Shown here piece by piece: positions 33,106 through 42,149 of a stretch of DNA of 64,000 bases (position 1 is its first letter; each line of letters starts with the position of its first letter). Below the pieces are notes generated by a model. It was not told where the DNA came from. It did not search any database and worked only from the letters and a program-made list of their open reading frames with translations. The translations under genes were made by a program, and so were the position numbers. The stretch spans positions 1 to 64,000 of the forward strand of contig NZ_JAOAMV010000002.1 in assembly GCF_025154015.1 (NCBI RefSeq). The letters are read 5' to 3'. This DNA is from Tsuneonella litorea. Its GTDB lineage: Bacteria; Pseudomonadota; Alphaproteobacteria; Sphingomonadales; Sphingomonadaceae.

Positions 33106-33606
33106 TTAGCGGCGGACGGGGCCCACCCGGTCGAGCACGTCGGCGCGCACGGCCGGCGTGACGAACTTGGATATGTCTCCGCCGTAAAGGGCGATCTCCT
33201 TGACCAGCCGGCTCGCGATCGGCTGCAGGCTCACGTCGGCCATGAGGAATATCGTATCGACCCCTTCGTTGAGGATGCGGTTCATCCCCGTGAGCTGGTA
33301 CTCGTACTCGAAGTCGGTCACCCCGCGGATGCCGCGAATGATCGTCGCGGCTCCCATCTCGGCGGCGAAATCGACCAGCAGCGAGTTGAACCCGATGACC
33401 TCGACGTTGTCGCCGATCCCCGCGACCTCGCGCTTGACGATCGCGATCCGCTCCTCGTCCGAGAACATCGGGGTCTTTGCCATGTTGGTGGTGACGCCGA
33501 TGATCAGCCGGTCGACCAGGCGGGATCCGCGCTCGATGATGTCCATGTGGCCGAGCGTGATCGGGTCGAAAGTGCCCGGATAGATGCCGATGCGTGTCCC
33601 GGCCAT
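33106..33606 (-). CDS. coaD: Phosphopantetheine adenylyltransferase
   Basis: Fourth step of coenzyme A synthesis: makes dephospho-CoA from 4'-phosphopantetheine and ATP. 166 residues. The nucleotide-binding GTFDPITLGHMDII (T/HxGH motif) is at about residues 11-24; IRGIRGVTDFEYEYQLTGMN and the later ISKFVTPAVRADV region are conserved. Its ATG shares one base with the stop of the polyprenyl synthase gene (TGATG). Confidence 0.96.
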   Translation of the reverse strand: MAGTRIGIYPGTFDPITLGHMDIIERGSRLVDRLIIGVTTNMAKTPMFSDEERIAIVKREVAGIGDNVEVIGFNSLLVDFAAEMGAATIIRGIRGVTDFEYEYQLTGMNRILNEGVDTIFLMADVSLQPIASRLVKEIALYGGDISKFVTPAVRADVLDRVGPVRR

Positions 33607-34520
33607 CAGTGATCCCTTTCCACGATGTAGCGTGCGAGCGCGCGCAGCAAGTCGGCCTCCCGGCCGTAGGCGGACAGGTGTCCGATGGCCTGGTCGACCA
33701 GCGCGCGCGCCTGGGTCCGCGCGCCTTCGGTGCCCATCAGGCTGACGAACGTCGCCTTGCCGGCCTCCTCGTCCTTGCGCAGCGCCTTGCCCGCGAGTTC
33801 CTCGTCACCTTCGGCATCGAGCAGGTCGTCGGCGATCTGGAAGGCGAGGCCGATGTCGCGCGCATAGGCGCGCAGGTGCCCGCGGCCCTCGTCGGGTACC
33901 CGGCCGAGGATCGCCCCCATTTCGACTGCCGCGCCAAGCAGCGCGCCGGTCTTGAGCTGCTGGAGCCGGGTGATCGTGTGGAGATCGTGCTTCGCGCCGC
34001 TTTCGGCGGCGATGTCCATCATCTGGCCGCCCGCCATTCCGCCCCAGCCGCTCGCTCCCGCCAGCGCGGCGACGAGTTCGGCGCGCACGAAGGGATCGCC
34101 GCTGGTTTCGGGCATCGAGAGGATCTCGAACGCCAGCGCGTGCAGCGAATCGCCCGCGAGCACCGCGGTCGCCTCGTCGAAGGCCTTGTGCAGCGTGGGC
34201 TTGCCGTGGCGAAGGTCGTCGTCGTCCATGCACGGCAGGTCGTCGTGGACCAGCGAATAGACGTGGATCGCCTCGACCGCACAGCCCGTGCGGATCGCCG
34301 CGTCGCGCACGACGCCGAACATTCCCGCGGTGGCGGCGGTGAGCAGCGGGCGCACCCGCTTGCCGCCGCCGATCGCGGCATAGCGCATCGCCTCGATCAG
34401 CGGCGCGCGGGTGTCGTCGGGAACCGGCAGGAACTGATCGAATGCCTCGTCCACCTCGCGCTGGACGCGCTGCAGGGCGTCGGCCAGCAACATGCGGTCG
34501 GCGCTGGCGAGGTCAGCCAT
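33606..34520 (-). CDS. ispA: Short-chain polyprenyl diphosphate synthase (farnesyl type)
   Basis: 304-residue trans-prenyltransferase that condenses isopentenyl diphosphate with allylic diphosphates; the xseB neighbour and length point to farnesyl diphosphate synthase (IspA), although a geranylgeranyl product cannot be excluded. First Asp-rich motif is at D93-D94 in VHDDLPCMDDDDLRHG; the second is in AFQIADDLLDAEGDEE. GGGKRVRPLL binds isopentenyl diphosphate. ATG 34520 is inside the end of xseB (8-base overlap), and the stop overlaps coaD by one base. Confidence 0.92.
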   Translation of the reverse strand: MADLASADRMLLADALQRVQREVDEAFDQFLPVPDDTRAPLIEAMRYAAIGGGKRVRPLLTAATAGMFGVVRDAAIRTGCAVEAIHVYSLVHDDLPCMDDDDLRHGKPTLHKAFDEATAVLAGDSLHALAFEILSMPETSGDPFVRAELVAALAGASGWGGMAGGQMMDIAAESGAKHDLHTITRLQQLKTGALLGAAVEMGAILGRVPDEGRGHLRAYARDIGLAFQIADDLLDAEGDEELAGKALRKDEEAGKATFVSLMGTEGARTQARALVDQAIGHLSAYGREADLLRALARYIVERDH

Positions 34521-34764
34521 CGGCGTCGAACGGGACCGAATGGCTCGGTGCACCATCGGGTCCGGCGACGATCTTCTCGATTCGCGCCTGCGCCGCGTCG
34601 AGCCGCGCCTGGCAATGCTGGCGCAATGCTTCGCCACGTTCGTAGAGTTCGATCGACTTGTCGAGCGGGACTTCCCCGCTCTCGAGCTTGCGGACGACGT
34701 CCTCGAGCGCGCGGAGCGCGTCTTCGAAGGTCATCGATGCGATCTGCTGGGCACCCTCATCCAT
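34513..34764 (-). CDS. xseB: Exodeoxyribonuclease VII small subunit
   Basis: 83-residue helical subunit of exonuclease VII, which degrades single-stranded DNA with XseA (not in the window). The core FEDALRALEDVVRKLESGEVPLDKSIELYERGE, recognised over residues 17-50, is the family hallmark. ATG 34764 is used; ATG 34776 is an alternative that adds four residues. Overlaps the polyprenyl synthase start by 8 bases, the familiar xseB-ispA order. Confidence 0.93.
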   Translation of the reverse strand: MDEGAQQIASMTFEDALRALEDVVRKLESGEVPLDKSIELYERGEALRQHCQARLDAAQARIEKIVAGPDGAPSHSVPFDADG

Positions 34765-34837
34765 CGCGTGATGCATTGACCGCGCAGGCGCGCAGGGTCA
34801 AGCTGCGACCGTCGCGAGGCAGGGGGAAGATGTCCGG

Positions 34838-35236
34838 ATGAAATGGATCGTTGCCTATATCGGCACCGGCGCGAGCTTCGGGGTGCTCGATGCACTTTGG
34901 CTGCGGTGGGCCGGACCGAACTTTTACCGACCGGCGCTGGGCGATCTCCTCGCGGACAGCTTCCGGCCGGTCCCCGCGATTGCGTTCTACCTGCTCTATA
35001 TCGCCGCGCTCGTCTGGTTCGCGGTGCGGCCGGGCCACGCGGGCGGCGGCATCGGTGCCGCTGCGCTCAACGGCGCGCTGCTGGGCGCGATCGCCTATGC
35101 GACGTACGATCTCACGAACCAGGCGACGATGAAGGTCTGGCCGGTCCACGTCACGCTGGTCGACATAGCGTGGGGCGCATTCGCCAGCGCGGTCGCCGCG
35201 GCGGTGGGATGCTGGGCCGCGGTGAAGTTCGCCTAG
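34838..35236 (+). CDS. DUF2177 membrane protein
   Basis: 132 residues with four predicted membrane helices. The DUF2177 pattern is clear: GVLDALWLRWAGPNFYRPALGD near the start and AYATYDLTNQATMKVWP followed by VDIAWGAFAS. Function is unknown for the family. The stop is directly followed by the next gene (no gap). It is divergent from xseB. Confidence 0.85.
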   Translation: MKWIVAYIGTGASFGVLDALWLRWAGPNFYRPALGDLLADSFRPVPAIAFYLLYIAALVWFAVRPGHAGGGIGAAALNGALLGAIAYATYDLTNQATMKVWPVHVTLVDIAWGAFASAVAAAVGCWAAVKFA

Positions 35237-35893
35237 ATGTTCATCGGGCACTGGGCGCCCGCGCTCGCCGCCGCAGCAGTCACCAGGCGCGCGCCGCGTC
35301 TCGGCGCGCTGTTCATCGCCGCTCAACTCGTCGACTGGGCGTTCTTCGTCTTCCTGCTGGTCGGCGTCGAGCATATGCGGGTGGTGCCCGGGATCACCGC
35401 GATGAACCCGATGGACCTCTATCACATGCCCTACACGCACAGCCTGCTCGGCACCGGCGTTTGGGCTGCGGCGTTCGCGCTCGTCGCCTGGTTCCGGCTG
35501 CGGGACCGCTCCTATGCGCTGCTCGCGGCTCTGGTGGTGATGAGCCACTGGCTGCTCGACCTGCTCGTTCACCGCCCGGACCTGACGCTTGCGGGTCATC
35601 CGCCCAAGCTAGGATTCGGCCTGTGGAATGTGCCTTATGTCGAGATGCCGCTGGAACTGGCGCTGACCTTCGGCGCGTTCGCCTTCTACCTGTCCCGGAC
35701 GCGCGGACCGGCCTTGCCGCCGATCCTTCTCGGCGTCGTGCTGCTGGGCCTCCAGGCGATCAACTGGTTCGCGCCCCCGCCGCAAGGCGTTACGGTGGGC
35801 ACCAGCCTGCTCGCCTTTGCCGCCTACGGGCTCGCCACGCTTGCCGCCTGGTGGCTGGGGATGACCCGCAGCCACGTGCGAAGGCGGGGCTAG
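35237..35893 (+). CDS. Multi-helix membrane protein, YdjM-like metal-dependent hydrolase type
   Basis: 218 residues with about six hydrophobic segments. The His/Asp pattern, GHWAPA at the N-terminus, [18 protein letters not shown] and [13 protein letters not shown], resembles the LexA-regulated YdjM-type 'metal-dependent hydrolase' membrane family, where such residues would bind metal within the membrane. Activity is unproven. The ATG follows the DUF2177 stop without a gap, so the two are co-transcribed. No LexA box was noticed. Confidence 0.72.
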   Translation: MFIGHWAPALAAAAVTRRAPRLGALFIAAQLVDWAFFVFLLVGVEHMRVVPGITAMNPMDLYHMPYTHSLLGTGVWAAAFALVAWFRLRDRSYALLAALVVMSHWLLDLLVHRPDLTLAGHPPKLGFGLWNVPYVEMPLELALTFGAFAFYLSRTRGPALPPILLGVVLLGLQAINWFAPPPQGVTVGTSLLAFAAYGLATLAAWWLGMTRSHVRRRG

Positions 35894-35927
35894 CCCCCCG
35901 CCGCGCCCGCCGCTAAGGGCGCGGGCG

Positions 35928-38213
35928 ATGGCACACTCCGCAGAACCGATCACCCGCGAAGTCGTCGAGGCCCACGGCCTCAGCCCCGAGGAATACGAGC
36001 GCGTCGTCCACGCGATGGGCCGCGAGCCCAACCTCGTCGAACTCGGCATATTCTCGGTCATGTGGTCAGAGCACTGCAGCTACAAGTCGAGCCGGATCCA
36101 CCTCAAGAAGCTGCCGACCGAAGCGCCGTGGGTCATCTGCGGCCCTGGCGAGAACGCGGGCGTGATCGACATCGGCGACGGGCAGGCGGCGATCTTCAAG
36201 ATGGAGAGCCACAACCACCCGAGCTACATCGAGCCTTACCAGGGCGCGGCGACCGGCGTGGGCGGCATCCTGCGCGACGTGTTCACGATGGGCGCACGGC
36301 CGGTCGCGAACATGAATGCGCTGCGTTTCGGGCGGCCCGATCACCCGAAGATGAAGCACCTGGTCCAGGGCGTCGTCGCGGGGATCGGCGGCTACGGCAA
36401 CTGCGTCGGCGTTCCCACGGTTGGCGGCGAGACCAATTTCCACCCGGCCTACGACGGCAATATCCTCGTCAACGCGATGACCGTCGGCGTCGCCGATGCC
36501 GACCGGATCTTCTATTCGGCCGCGACCGGCGTTGGCAATCCGATCGTCTACGTCGGCTCGAAGACCGGGCGCGACGGCATCCACGGCGCGACGATGGCGA
36601 GCGCCGACTTCGCCGAGGACGCGGAAGCCAAGCGGCCGACCGTGCAGGTCGGCGACCCGTTCACCGAGAAGCTGCTGATCGAGGCCTGCCTCGAACTGAT
36701 GGCGACCGACGCGATCGTCGCGATCCAGGACATGGGCGCAGCGGGCCTTACCTCCTCCAGCGTCGAAATGGCGACCAACGGCAAGGCGGGCATCCGCCTC
36801 GTTATGGACAACGTCCCCTGCCGCGAGGAGGGCATGACGCCCTACGAGATGATGCTCTCGGAAAGCCAGGAGCGGATGCTCATGGTCCTGAAGCCCGGCA
36901 AGGAGGCGATGGCCGAGGCGATCTTTAAAAAGTGGGAACTGGACTTCGCGGTGATCGGCGAGGTCACGGATACCGGCCACATGGTGCTCGAATGGCAGGG
37001 CGAGGTCGTCGCCGACATCCCGCTCGGCCCGCTCGCCGCCGATGCCCCGCTCTACGACCGCCCCGCCCTGAGCCGCGAGGAATACAAGGCCTGGGCGCAG
37101 GTCAAGCCGCTCGGCAACCTGCCCGAAAGCGGTGATCTAGGCGCGGACCTCCTTAAGATGATGGCGAGCCCCGATCTCGCCAGCCGCCGCTGGATCTGGG
37201 AGCAGTACGACAGCCAGGTCGGCGCCGACACGCTCCAGCTTTCGGGGGGCGACGCGGCGGTCGTTCGCGTCCACGGCACCCGCAAGGCGCTGGCGATGAC
37301 CACCGACTGCACGCCGCGCTACTGCTACGCCGACCCCTACGAAGGCGGCAAGCAGGCGATCGCCGAGGCGTTCCGCAACCTCTGCGCGGTCGGCGCAAAG
37401 CCGCTGGCGGTGACCAACTGCCTCAATTTCGCCAACCCGCAGCGGCCCGAGATCATGGCGCAGCTGACCGGCTGCCTCGAGGGCATGGGCGATGCCTGCC
37501 GCGCGCTCGACTTTCCGATCGTGAGCGGCAACGTCAGCCTCTACAACGAGAGCAAGGCGACCGGGGGCGGCAGCGCGATCCTTCCCACCCCCGCGATCGG
37601 TGGAGTCGGGATCATCGCCGACTACGCGCAGATGGCGACGATCGCCTTCAGGGAAGCGGGCCAGGACATCTGGCTGGTGGGCCCGCGCTGCGGGCACCTT
37701 GGCCAGTCGCTCTATCTCCGCAACATCCACCGCCGCGAAGACGGCGAGGCGCCCGAGGTCGACCTCAAGCTCGAATGGGCGACCGGCAGGCTGGTGCGCA
37801 AGGCGATCGCCAGCGGGTGGCTGCAAACCGTGCACGACGTGTCCGATGGCGGGCCGCTGGTGGCGCTCGCCGAGATGGCGCTAGCGGGCGGAATCGGCGC
37901 GGAGATACTCGGCGACGCCTTCATCCAGAAGCCGGCCAGCCACGACTGGCTCGACAAGGACGTCGCCAGCCCGGCGGCGCAGCTCTTCGGCGAGGACCAG
38001 GGGCGCTACCTCGTGGCGGTGTCAGGCGACAACGGCGATGCCTTCCTCGAGGCCGCAGAGGCCGAGGGCATTCCGTTCGTCATGGTCGGTCGGACCGGGG
38101 GGGATGCGCTGCGGCTCACCGACGGGGACAGCGGCGCCAAGGCGTTCTCGATCGCTCTGGAATCGCTTCGCGAGGCCAGCGACAGCTTCTTCCGCGACTG
38201 GATGGAAGGCTGA
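35928..38213 (+). CDS. purL: Phosphoribosylformylglycinamidine synthase subunit PurL
   Basis: ATP-dependent amidation of FGAR to FGAM in purine synthesis; the small PurL form that works with PurQ and PurS (not in the window). 761 residues. The catalytic stretch [21 protein letters not shown], the [21 protein letters not shown] nucleotide-binding loop, and two AIRS-like halves ([15 protein letters not shown] in the first, [18 protein letters not shown] in the second) are visible. It heads a plus-strand group with a DUF3052 and a nitroreductase gene. Confidence 0.97.
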   Translation: MAHSAEPITREVVEAHGLSPEEYERVVHAMGREPNLVELGIFSVMWSEHCSYKSSRIHLKKLPTEAPWVICGPGENAGVIDIGDGQAAIFKMESHNHPSYIEPYQGAATGVGGILRDVFTMGARPVANMNALRFGRPDHPKMKHLVQGVVAGIGGYGNCVGVPTVGGETNFHPAYDGNILVNAMTVGVADADRIFYSAATGVGNPIVYVGSKTGRDGIHGATMASADFAEDAEAKRPTVQVGDPFTEKLLIEACLELMATDAIVAIQDMGAAGLTSSSVEMATNGKAGIRLVMDNVPCREEGMTPYEMMLSESQERMLMVLKPGKEAMAEAIFKKWELDFAVIGEVTDTGHMVLEWQGEVVADIPLGPLAADAPLYDRPALSREEYKAWAQVKPLGNLPESGDLGADLLKMMASPDLASRRWIWEQYDSQVGADTLQLSGGDAAVVRVHGTRKALAMTTDCTPRYCYADPYEGGKQAIAEAFRNLCAVGAKPLAVTNCLNFANPQRPEIMAQLTGCLEGMGDACRALDFPIVSGNVSLYNESKATGGGSAILPTPAIGGVGIIADYAQMATIAFREAGQDIWLVGPRCGHLGQSLYLRNIHRREDGEAPEVDLKLEWATGRLVRKAIASGWLQTVHDVSDGGPLVALAEMALAGGIGAEILGDAFIQKPASHDWLDKDVASPAAQLFGEDQGRYLVAVSGDNGDAFLEAAEAEGIPFVMVGRTGGDALRLTDGDSGAKAFSIALESLREASDSFFRDWMEG

Positions 38214-38217
38214 GCGG

Positions 38218-38625
38218 GTGGCGAGCGGCTACTCCGGCACACCGCTCGCGAAAAAGCTGAGCCTGCGCGACGGGCAGCGGGTGTGGTTCGACGGGATGCC
38301 CGATCACGTGGCGGACGAGATCGACGAATACGCGCTCGAACTGACGTTCGTCGGCGATCCCGCCGAAGGGATCGACGCGGCGCACGTGTTCGTCACCGAA
38401 CGCGCGGACCTTGAAGCCAGGCTCTCCGCCCTGCGGACCCAGGTCGCGCCCGACGGACAGGTCTGGGTTAGCTGGCCGAAGAAGGCGTCGGGCGTCCCCA
38501 CTGACGTGACCGAGGACACGATCCGTGAGGTGGCGCTGCCGCTGGGCTTCGTCGATACCAAGGTCTGCGCGATCGACGAGACATGGTCGGGCCTCAAGCT
38601 GGTGATCCGCAAGGAACTGCGGTGA
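38218..38625 (+). CDS. DUF3052 family protein
   Basis: 135 residues. GYSGTPLAKKLSL at the start, VWVSWPKKASGVPTDVTEDTIREVALPLGFVDTKVCAID, recognised over residues 80-118, and WSGLKLVIRKE at the end match DUF3052, a family of unknown function that is widespread in proteobacteria and actinobacteria. GTG 38218 starts 4 bases after the purL stop. The stop overlaps the nitroreductase start (GTGA), so the three genes are likely one transcript. Confidence 0.87.
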   Translation: MASGYSGTPLAKKLSLRDGQRVWFDGMPDHVADEIDEYALELTFVGDPAEGIDAAHVFVTERADLEARLSALRTQVAPDGQVWVSWPKKASGVPTDVTEDTIREVALPLGFVDTKVCAIDETWSGLKLVIRKELR

Positions 38626-39287
38626 GCGAGACGCCCTTCCCGCGATTGCCCGCGTTCTCCGACGACGAACGCGTGGCCCGTGCCCGCGCTGCCTTTGACC
38701 GACTTGCCAACCGTCGCACCTGCCGCGCGTTCACCGACGCGCCGGTCCCGCGCGAAGTCATCGAATACGCCATCCGCGCCGCCGGGACGGCGCCGTCGGG
38801 CGCGAATCACCAGCCGTGGCATTTCACCGCAATCTCCTCGCCCGCGATCAAGCGGGCGATCCGCGAGGCGGCCGAGGCGGAGGAACGCGAATTCTACGCC
38901 GGCCGTGCGAGCGACGAATGGCTCGAAGCGCTCGCCCCGCTGGGCACCGACCCCGACAAGCCGGTCCTCGAGACCGCGCCGTGGCTGATCGTCTGCTTCG
39001 CGCAGCGCAAGGGCGGGATCGCCGAGGACGGGGCGACCGGCAACTACTACGTCACCGAAAGCGTCGGGATCGCCTGCGGACTATTGCTGGCGACACTGCA
39101 CGAGGCGGGACTTGCCACCCTCACCCACACGCCCAGCCCGATGGGCTTCCTGCGCGATATCTGCGGGCGGCCGGCTCACGAGAAGCCCTTGATGATCGTG
39201 GTCGCCGGCCATCCCGATCCGCGCGCGACGGTGACCGATCACGCGCTGCGCAAGAAGGACATCGCGGTTATCGCGAACTGGCTCTGA
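38622..39287 (+). CDS. Nitroreductase-family flavoprotein
   Basis: 221-residue FMN-dependent oxidoreductase. NRRTCRAFTDAPVPREVIEYAIRAAGTAPSG, recognised at about residues 30-60, binds FMN phosphate; NHQPWHF and the late KPLMIVVAGHP belong to the same fold, and the layout resembles the BluB/iodotyrosine deiodinase-like branch. Substrate unknown. GTG 38622 overlaps the DUF3052 stop. It ends 4 bases before the convergent COQ4-like gene. Confidence 0.88.
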   Translation: MSETPFPRLPAFSDDERVARARAAFDRLANRRTCRAFTDAPVPREVIEYAIRAAGTAPSGANHQPWHFTAISSPAIKRAIREAAEAEEREFYAGRASDEWLEALAPLGTDPDKPVLETAPWLIVCFAQRKGGIAEDGATGNYYVTESVGIACGLLLATLHEAGLATLTHTPSPMGFLRDICGRPAHEKPLMIVVAGHPDPRATVTDHALRKKDIAVIANWL

Positions 39288-39291
39288 GCGG

Positions 39292-40116
39292 TTACTTCGC
39301 CTGCTTGCCGAGCAGGTCGTAGGGATCGATCCCCTCTTCCCGCCAGACCGCGTGGCACTTCGCATACCACTTCGCCGGGGTGATCCCGAGATTGTGCCGC
39401 GCCTCGGCAAGATCCATCGCGAGCAGTTCGCGGATCGACATGTTCACCAGCGGCGGGCACGCCCTGCCCAGCCGGTGCGCCTCGCGCACGGCCTTGAACA
39501 CCGGCGCCTTCGATTTGACCTGCTTGGTAATATTGAACGCGCCCGCATAACCCAGAAGCAGATGCCCCGGAGCAGGCTGCTGGCCGTGGGTGAACAGGAG
39601 TACGCACTGTTCGCCGAGCGCGTCGCGGCCATAACCGGTCAGGACGTGCATCAGGTCGTGCGTGTCGCGTTGGCGAAACCCGAACCACTGCACCAGATCG
39701 TCATGGCGCGGCCGGCCCGCCTTCTCGGATTCGGCGACGAGGCCGGCCGCGGTCAGCCCCTCGCTCTCCATGAAGTCGCAATAGGCGTGCGCGACGCTTC
39801 CCGCGGGTAACTTGCGCAGGGCGTCGTGGTCGTCGAGAATGGGCGCCAGTTCCGGTTCCGCGGCGCGCAGCGCCTGCCCGTGCGGGCTCAGCGTCAATGC
39901 GCGCGCCCGCGGCAGGAAGTGTTTCGACGGCAGCGCCTCGTAGATCTCGAACACCAGCGCGGTGTTTTCCTTGTCCTTGATCAGCTCGCGGAACTTGCGC
40001 AGCGCCTTGCGCACGTCGCGCCGCGGCTGTGGGCGCGCGGGATCGCGGAAGACCGTGCCATCGGCCGCGCAGGCGAGATTCGGATCGGCATTCGGGATCG
40101 GCTGATGAGCGGTCAT
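39292..40116 (-). CDS. COQ4-like ubiquinone biosynthesis protein
   Basis: 274 residues of COQ4 type. The zinc-binding pattern HDLMH followed after eleven residues by Glu (HDxxHx11E, at about residues 154-170) is exact, and LGYAGAFNITKQVKSK plus the C-terminal NLGITPAKWYAKCHAVWREEGIDPYDLL region fit the family. COQ4 is needed for ubiquinone synthesis in mitochondria and a role in C1 decarboxylation/hydroxylation has been reported; alphaproteobacterial versions are less studied. Monocistronic. Confidence 0.85.
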   Translation of the reverse strand: MTAHQPIPNADPNLACAADGTVFRDPARPQPRRDVRKALRKFRELIKDKENTALVFEIYEALPSKHFLPRARALTLSPHGQALRAAEPELAPILDDHDALRKLPAGSVAHAYCDFMESEGLTAAGLVAESEKAGRPRHDDLVQWFGFRQRDTHDLMHVLTGYGRDALGEQCVLLFTHGQQPAPGHLLLGYAGAFNITKQVKSKAPVFKAVREAHRLGRACPPLVNMSIRELLAMDLAEARHNLGITPAKWYAKCHAVWREEGIDPYDLLGKQAK

Positions 40117-40178
40117 GCGGCGCCTCTACTGACAGGCTTGTCAATATAGCGTTTCGATCCGCAACTGGAAAGCACGTA

Positions 40179-41063
40179 TTAGGCGGACACCCATTCGTCG
40201 CGCGGAATGCCCAGCAACGAAAGGATCGCGGTCAGGTCGCCGCGGTCGATCCATCCGTCCGCCGCCGCGCGCGCCTTTGGCTTGGCGCGATAGGCGATTC
40301 CCCAGGTAGCCGCTTCGATCATCGGGATGTCGTTCGCCCCGTCCCCCGTCGCGAGGCTCGATGCCTCGTCGCCAAGCGCGGAGCCCTCTTCAAGCAGCAC
40401 ACGCTTCTTGACCGAGCTGTCGACGATCGCGCCCGCAAGCGCACCGGTGAGCTTGCCGTTCGTGACCGCGAGGCGATTGCCGACGACCTGTTCGAACCCG
40501 ATCTGCTCCGCCACCGGATCGGCGAAATGGTGAAACCCGCCGGTCACGAGCACCGTCCGGCATCCCTTGGCCTTGAGCGTCGCGACGAGCGTCCGCGCGC
40601 CCTCCACCGGACGGATGCGTTCGGCGAGGCAGGTTTCGATAGTGTCCTCGGCCATCCCGGCCAGCAGGCCGACGCGCTCGTTGAGCGCGCTTTCGAAGTC
40701 GAGTTCTCCCTGCATCGCGCGCTCGGTGATCGCGGCGACCTTGTCCTTCAGGCCCGCGAAATCGGCGAGCTCGTCGATGCATTCCTGCCCGATCATGGTG
40801 GAATCCATGTCGGAGACGAACAGCCTGGGGACCTCGATCTCGCGCGCCGACACGAGGACGTCGGCGGGCGCGAAGTGATCGTCGAGTACGCGGCGCAAGG
40901 TCGCGGGATCGCCATCGGGCAGCATGATCTGCAGGACGTCACCGCAGAAGTCGAGCATCACCGCCGCGGCCACGCGCATCCCCTCTCCCTCGAGAGCGGC
41001 GCTGGCGGCATCGAGCCGTGTTTCAAGGCCGAGCGGGTCTGCTATCAGCCGCGCGATGAGCAC
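40179..41063 (-). CDS. serB: Phosphoserine phosphatase
   Basis: HAD-superfamily enzyme giving L-serine from phosphoserine. 294 residues. An N-terminal ACT-like domain (about 1-75) precedes the phosphatase core: nucleophile D85 and D87 in [17 protein letters not shown], motif II in [12 protein letters not shown], and [17 protein letters not shown] 41063 ([10 protein letters not shown]) is chosen because GGAG lies 8 bases upstream; this places its first 8 bases inside the divergent miaA coding region. Confidence 0.95.
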   Translation of the reverse strand: MLIARLIADPLGLETRLDAASAALEGEGMRVAAAVMLDFCGDVLQIMLPDGDPATLRRVLDDHFAPADVLVSAREIEVPRLFVSDMDSTMIGQECIDELADFAGLKDKVAAITERAMQGELDFESALNERVGLLAGMAEDTIETCLAERIRPVEGARTLVATLKAKGCRTVLVTGGFHHFADPVAEQIGFEQVVGNRLAVTNGKLTGALAGAIVDSSVKKRVLLEEGSALGDEASSLATGDGANDIPMIEAATWGIAYRAKPKARAAADGWIDRGDLTAILSLLGIPRDEWVSA

Positions 41064-42027
41064 TGGGAAATCTCCGGAAGAAGTTGGCGTAAGTCCGGGT
41101 GGACGAGGACCGCTGGCGCTCATTGCAGGGCCGACCGCCAGCGGCAAGAGCGATCTCGCCGTGCGCCTGGCGCTCGCCCACGGCAACGCGGTGGTTATCA
41201 ACGCCGACAGCGCGCAAGTCTATGCCGACCTCCAGGTGCTCAGCGCGCGGCCGACCGAAGCGGAGATGCGCGGGGTCCGGCACCGCCTGTTCGGCACCTG
41301 GGACGGTGCGCGCGCGTGCTCGGCCGCGGACTGGGCGGCAGCCGCGCGCGCAGAGGTTGCCGCGGCGCACCGGACCGGGGCGCTGCCCATCCTCGTGGGC
41401 GGGACCGGTCTGTACATTCGGACCCTGCTTGACGGCATCGCCCCGGTTCCGGCCATCGACCCGGCGATCCGGGAAGAGGTCCGCGCGCTGCCGGTCGCCG
41501 AGGCCCACGCCGCGCTGGCGCGGGAAGATCCCCAGCGGGCGGCAGTTCTTGCTCCGGCAGACACCACCCGCGTGGCTCGAGCGCTGGAGGTCGTGCGGTC
41601 GACAGGGCATACCCTTTCCCACTGGCAGGCGCGGCGCGCGGGTGGAATCGCGGATCGCGTAACGCTCGCTCCGGTGGTTCTGGAGGCTGATCGTGCCTGG
41701 CTGTCTCGACGCTGCGACCGCCGGTTCGAGATCATGGCGGAGAGTGGCGCGCGCGAGGAGGTCGCGGCGCTCATCGCGCGGGACCTCGACCCGTCCCTGC
41801 CGGTCATGCGCGCGATCGGCGTGCGCGAGATCGCCGCCTGGCTCGACGGGCGTGTCGACCGGGAAGCGGCGATTGCCGCGGGCCAGCTGGCCACGCGCCA
41901 GTACGCGAAGCGGCAAGCGACCTGGTTTCGCCACCAACTGCCGAAATCCTGGAAACGAGTACGTGCGGAAAATATCATCTTAGTCGAACAAATTGAAACT
42001 TTATTCGCCGATAATGCCTTGACATGA
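41056..42027 (+). CDS. miaA: tRNA dimethylallyltransferase
   Basis: Adds a dimethylallyl group to A37 of tRNAs that read UNN codons. 323 residues. Walker A GPTASGKS at residues 25-32, [24 protein letters not shown] and the C-terminal [15 protein letters not shown] are diagnostic. ATG 41056 is the only plausible start in frame before the P-loop; it lacks a clear ribosome site, so translation may be leaderless or weak. Its first bases overlap the serB start on the other strand. Ends 42 bases before a hairpin leading to ilvB. Confidence 0.95.
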   Translation: MSTGKSPEEVGVSPGGRGPLALIAGPTASGKSDLAVRLALAHGNAVVINADSAQVYADLQVLSARPTEAEMRGVRHRLFGTWDGARACSAADWAAAARAEVAAAHRTGALPILVGGTGLYIRTLLDGIAPVPAIDPAIREEVRALPVAEAHAALAREDPQRAAVLAPADTTRVARALEVVRSTGHTLSHWQARRAGGIADRVTLAPVVLEADRAWLSRRCDRRFEIMAESGAREEVAALIARDLDPSLPVMRAIGVREIAAWLDGRVDREAAIAAGQLATRQYAKRQATWFRHQLPKSWKRVRAENIILVEQIETLFADNALT

Positions 42028-42104
42028 CATTTTCCGTCTCGTAGGCCGGTCATCTCAAGAGGAGAGACCGACCCGGCGTGCAGTCCCCGCGCCGGGTCGC
42101 TTTT
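42019..42104 (+). promoter_or_regulatory. Promoter-like element and terminator/attenuator hairpin before ilvB
   Basis: A consensus TTGACA at 42019-42024 overlaps the end of miaA; the -10 at normal spacing is weak. A first hairpin is possible at about 42048-42069 (GGTC and TCTC with GAGA and GACC). It is followed by a perfect 9-bp stem, GACCCGGCG at 42070-42078 with CGCCGGGTC at 42090-42098, then GC and four T. This is either the miaA terminator or an attenuator for ilvB, whose start lies 45 bases further. No leader peptide rich in Ile, Val or Leu codons was found. Confidence 0.55.
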
Positions 42105-42149
42105 ATCTGGGGCCGGGCGTATGCCGGCCCGCGAAACAAGGAATTCATC

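Noticed and set aside
42024-42044. Six-residue frame (MTFSVS) as an ilvB leader peptide
   Set aside because: Only one branched-chain codon, no ribosome site, and it overlaps the miaA stop.
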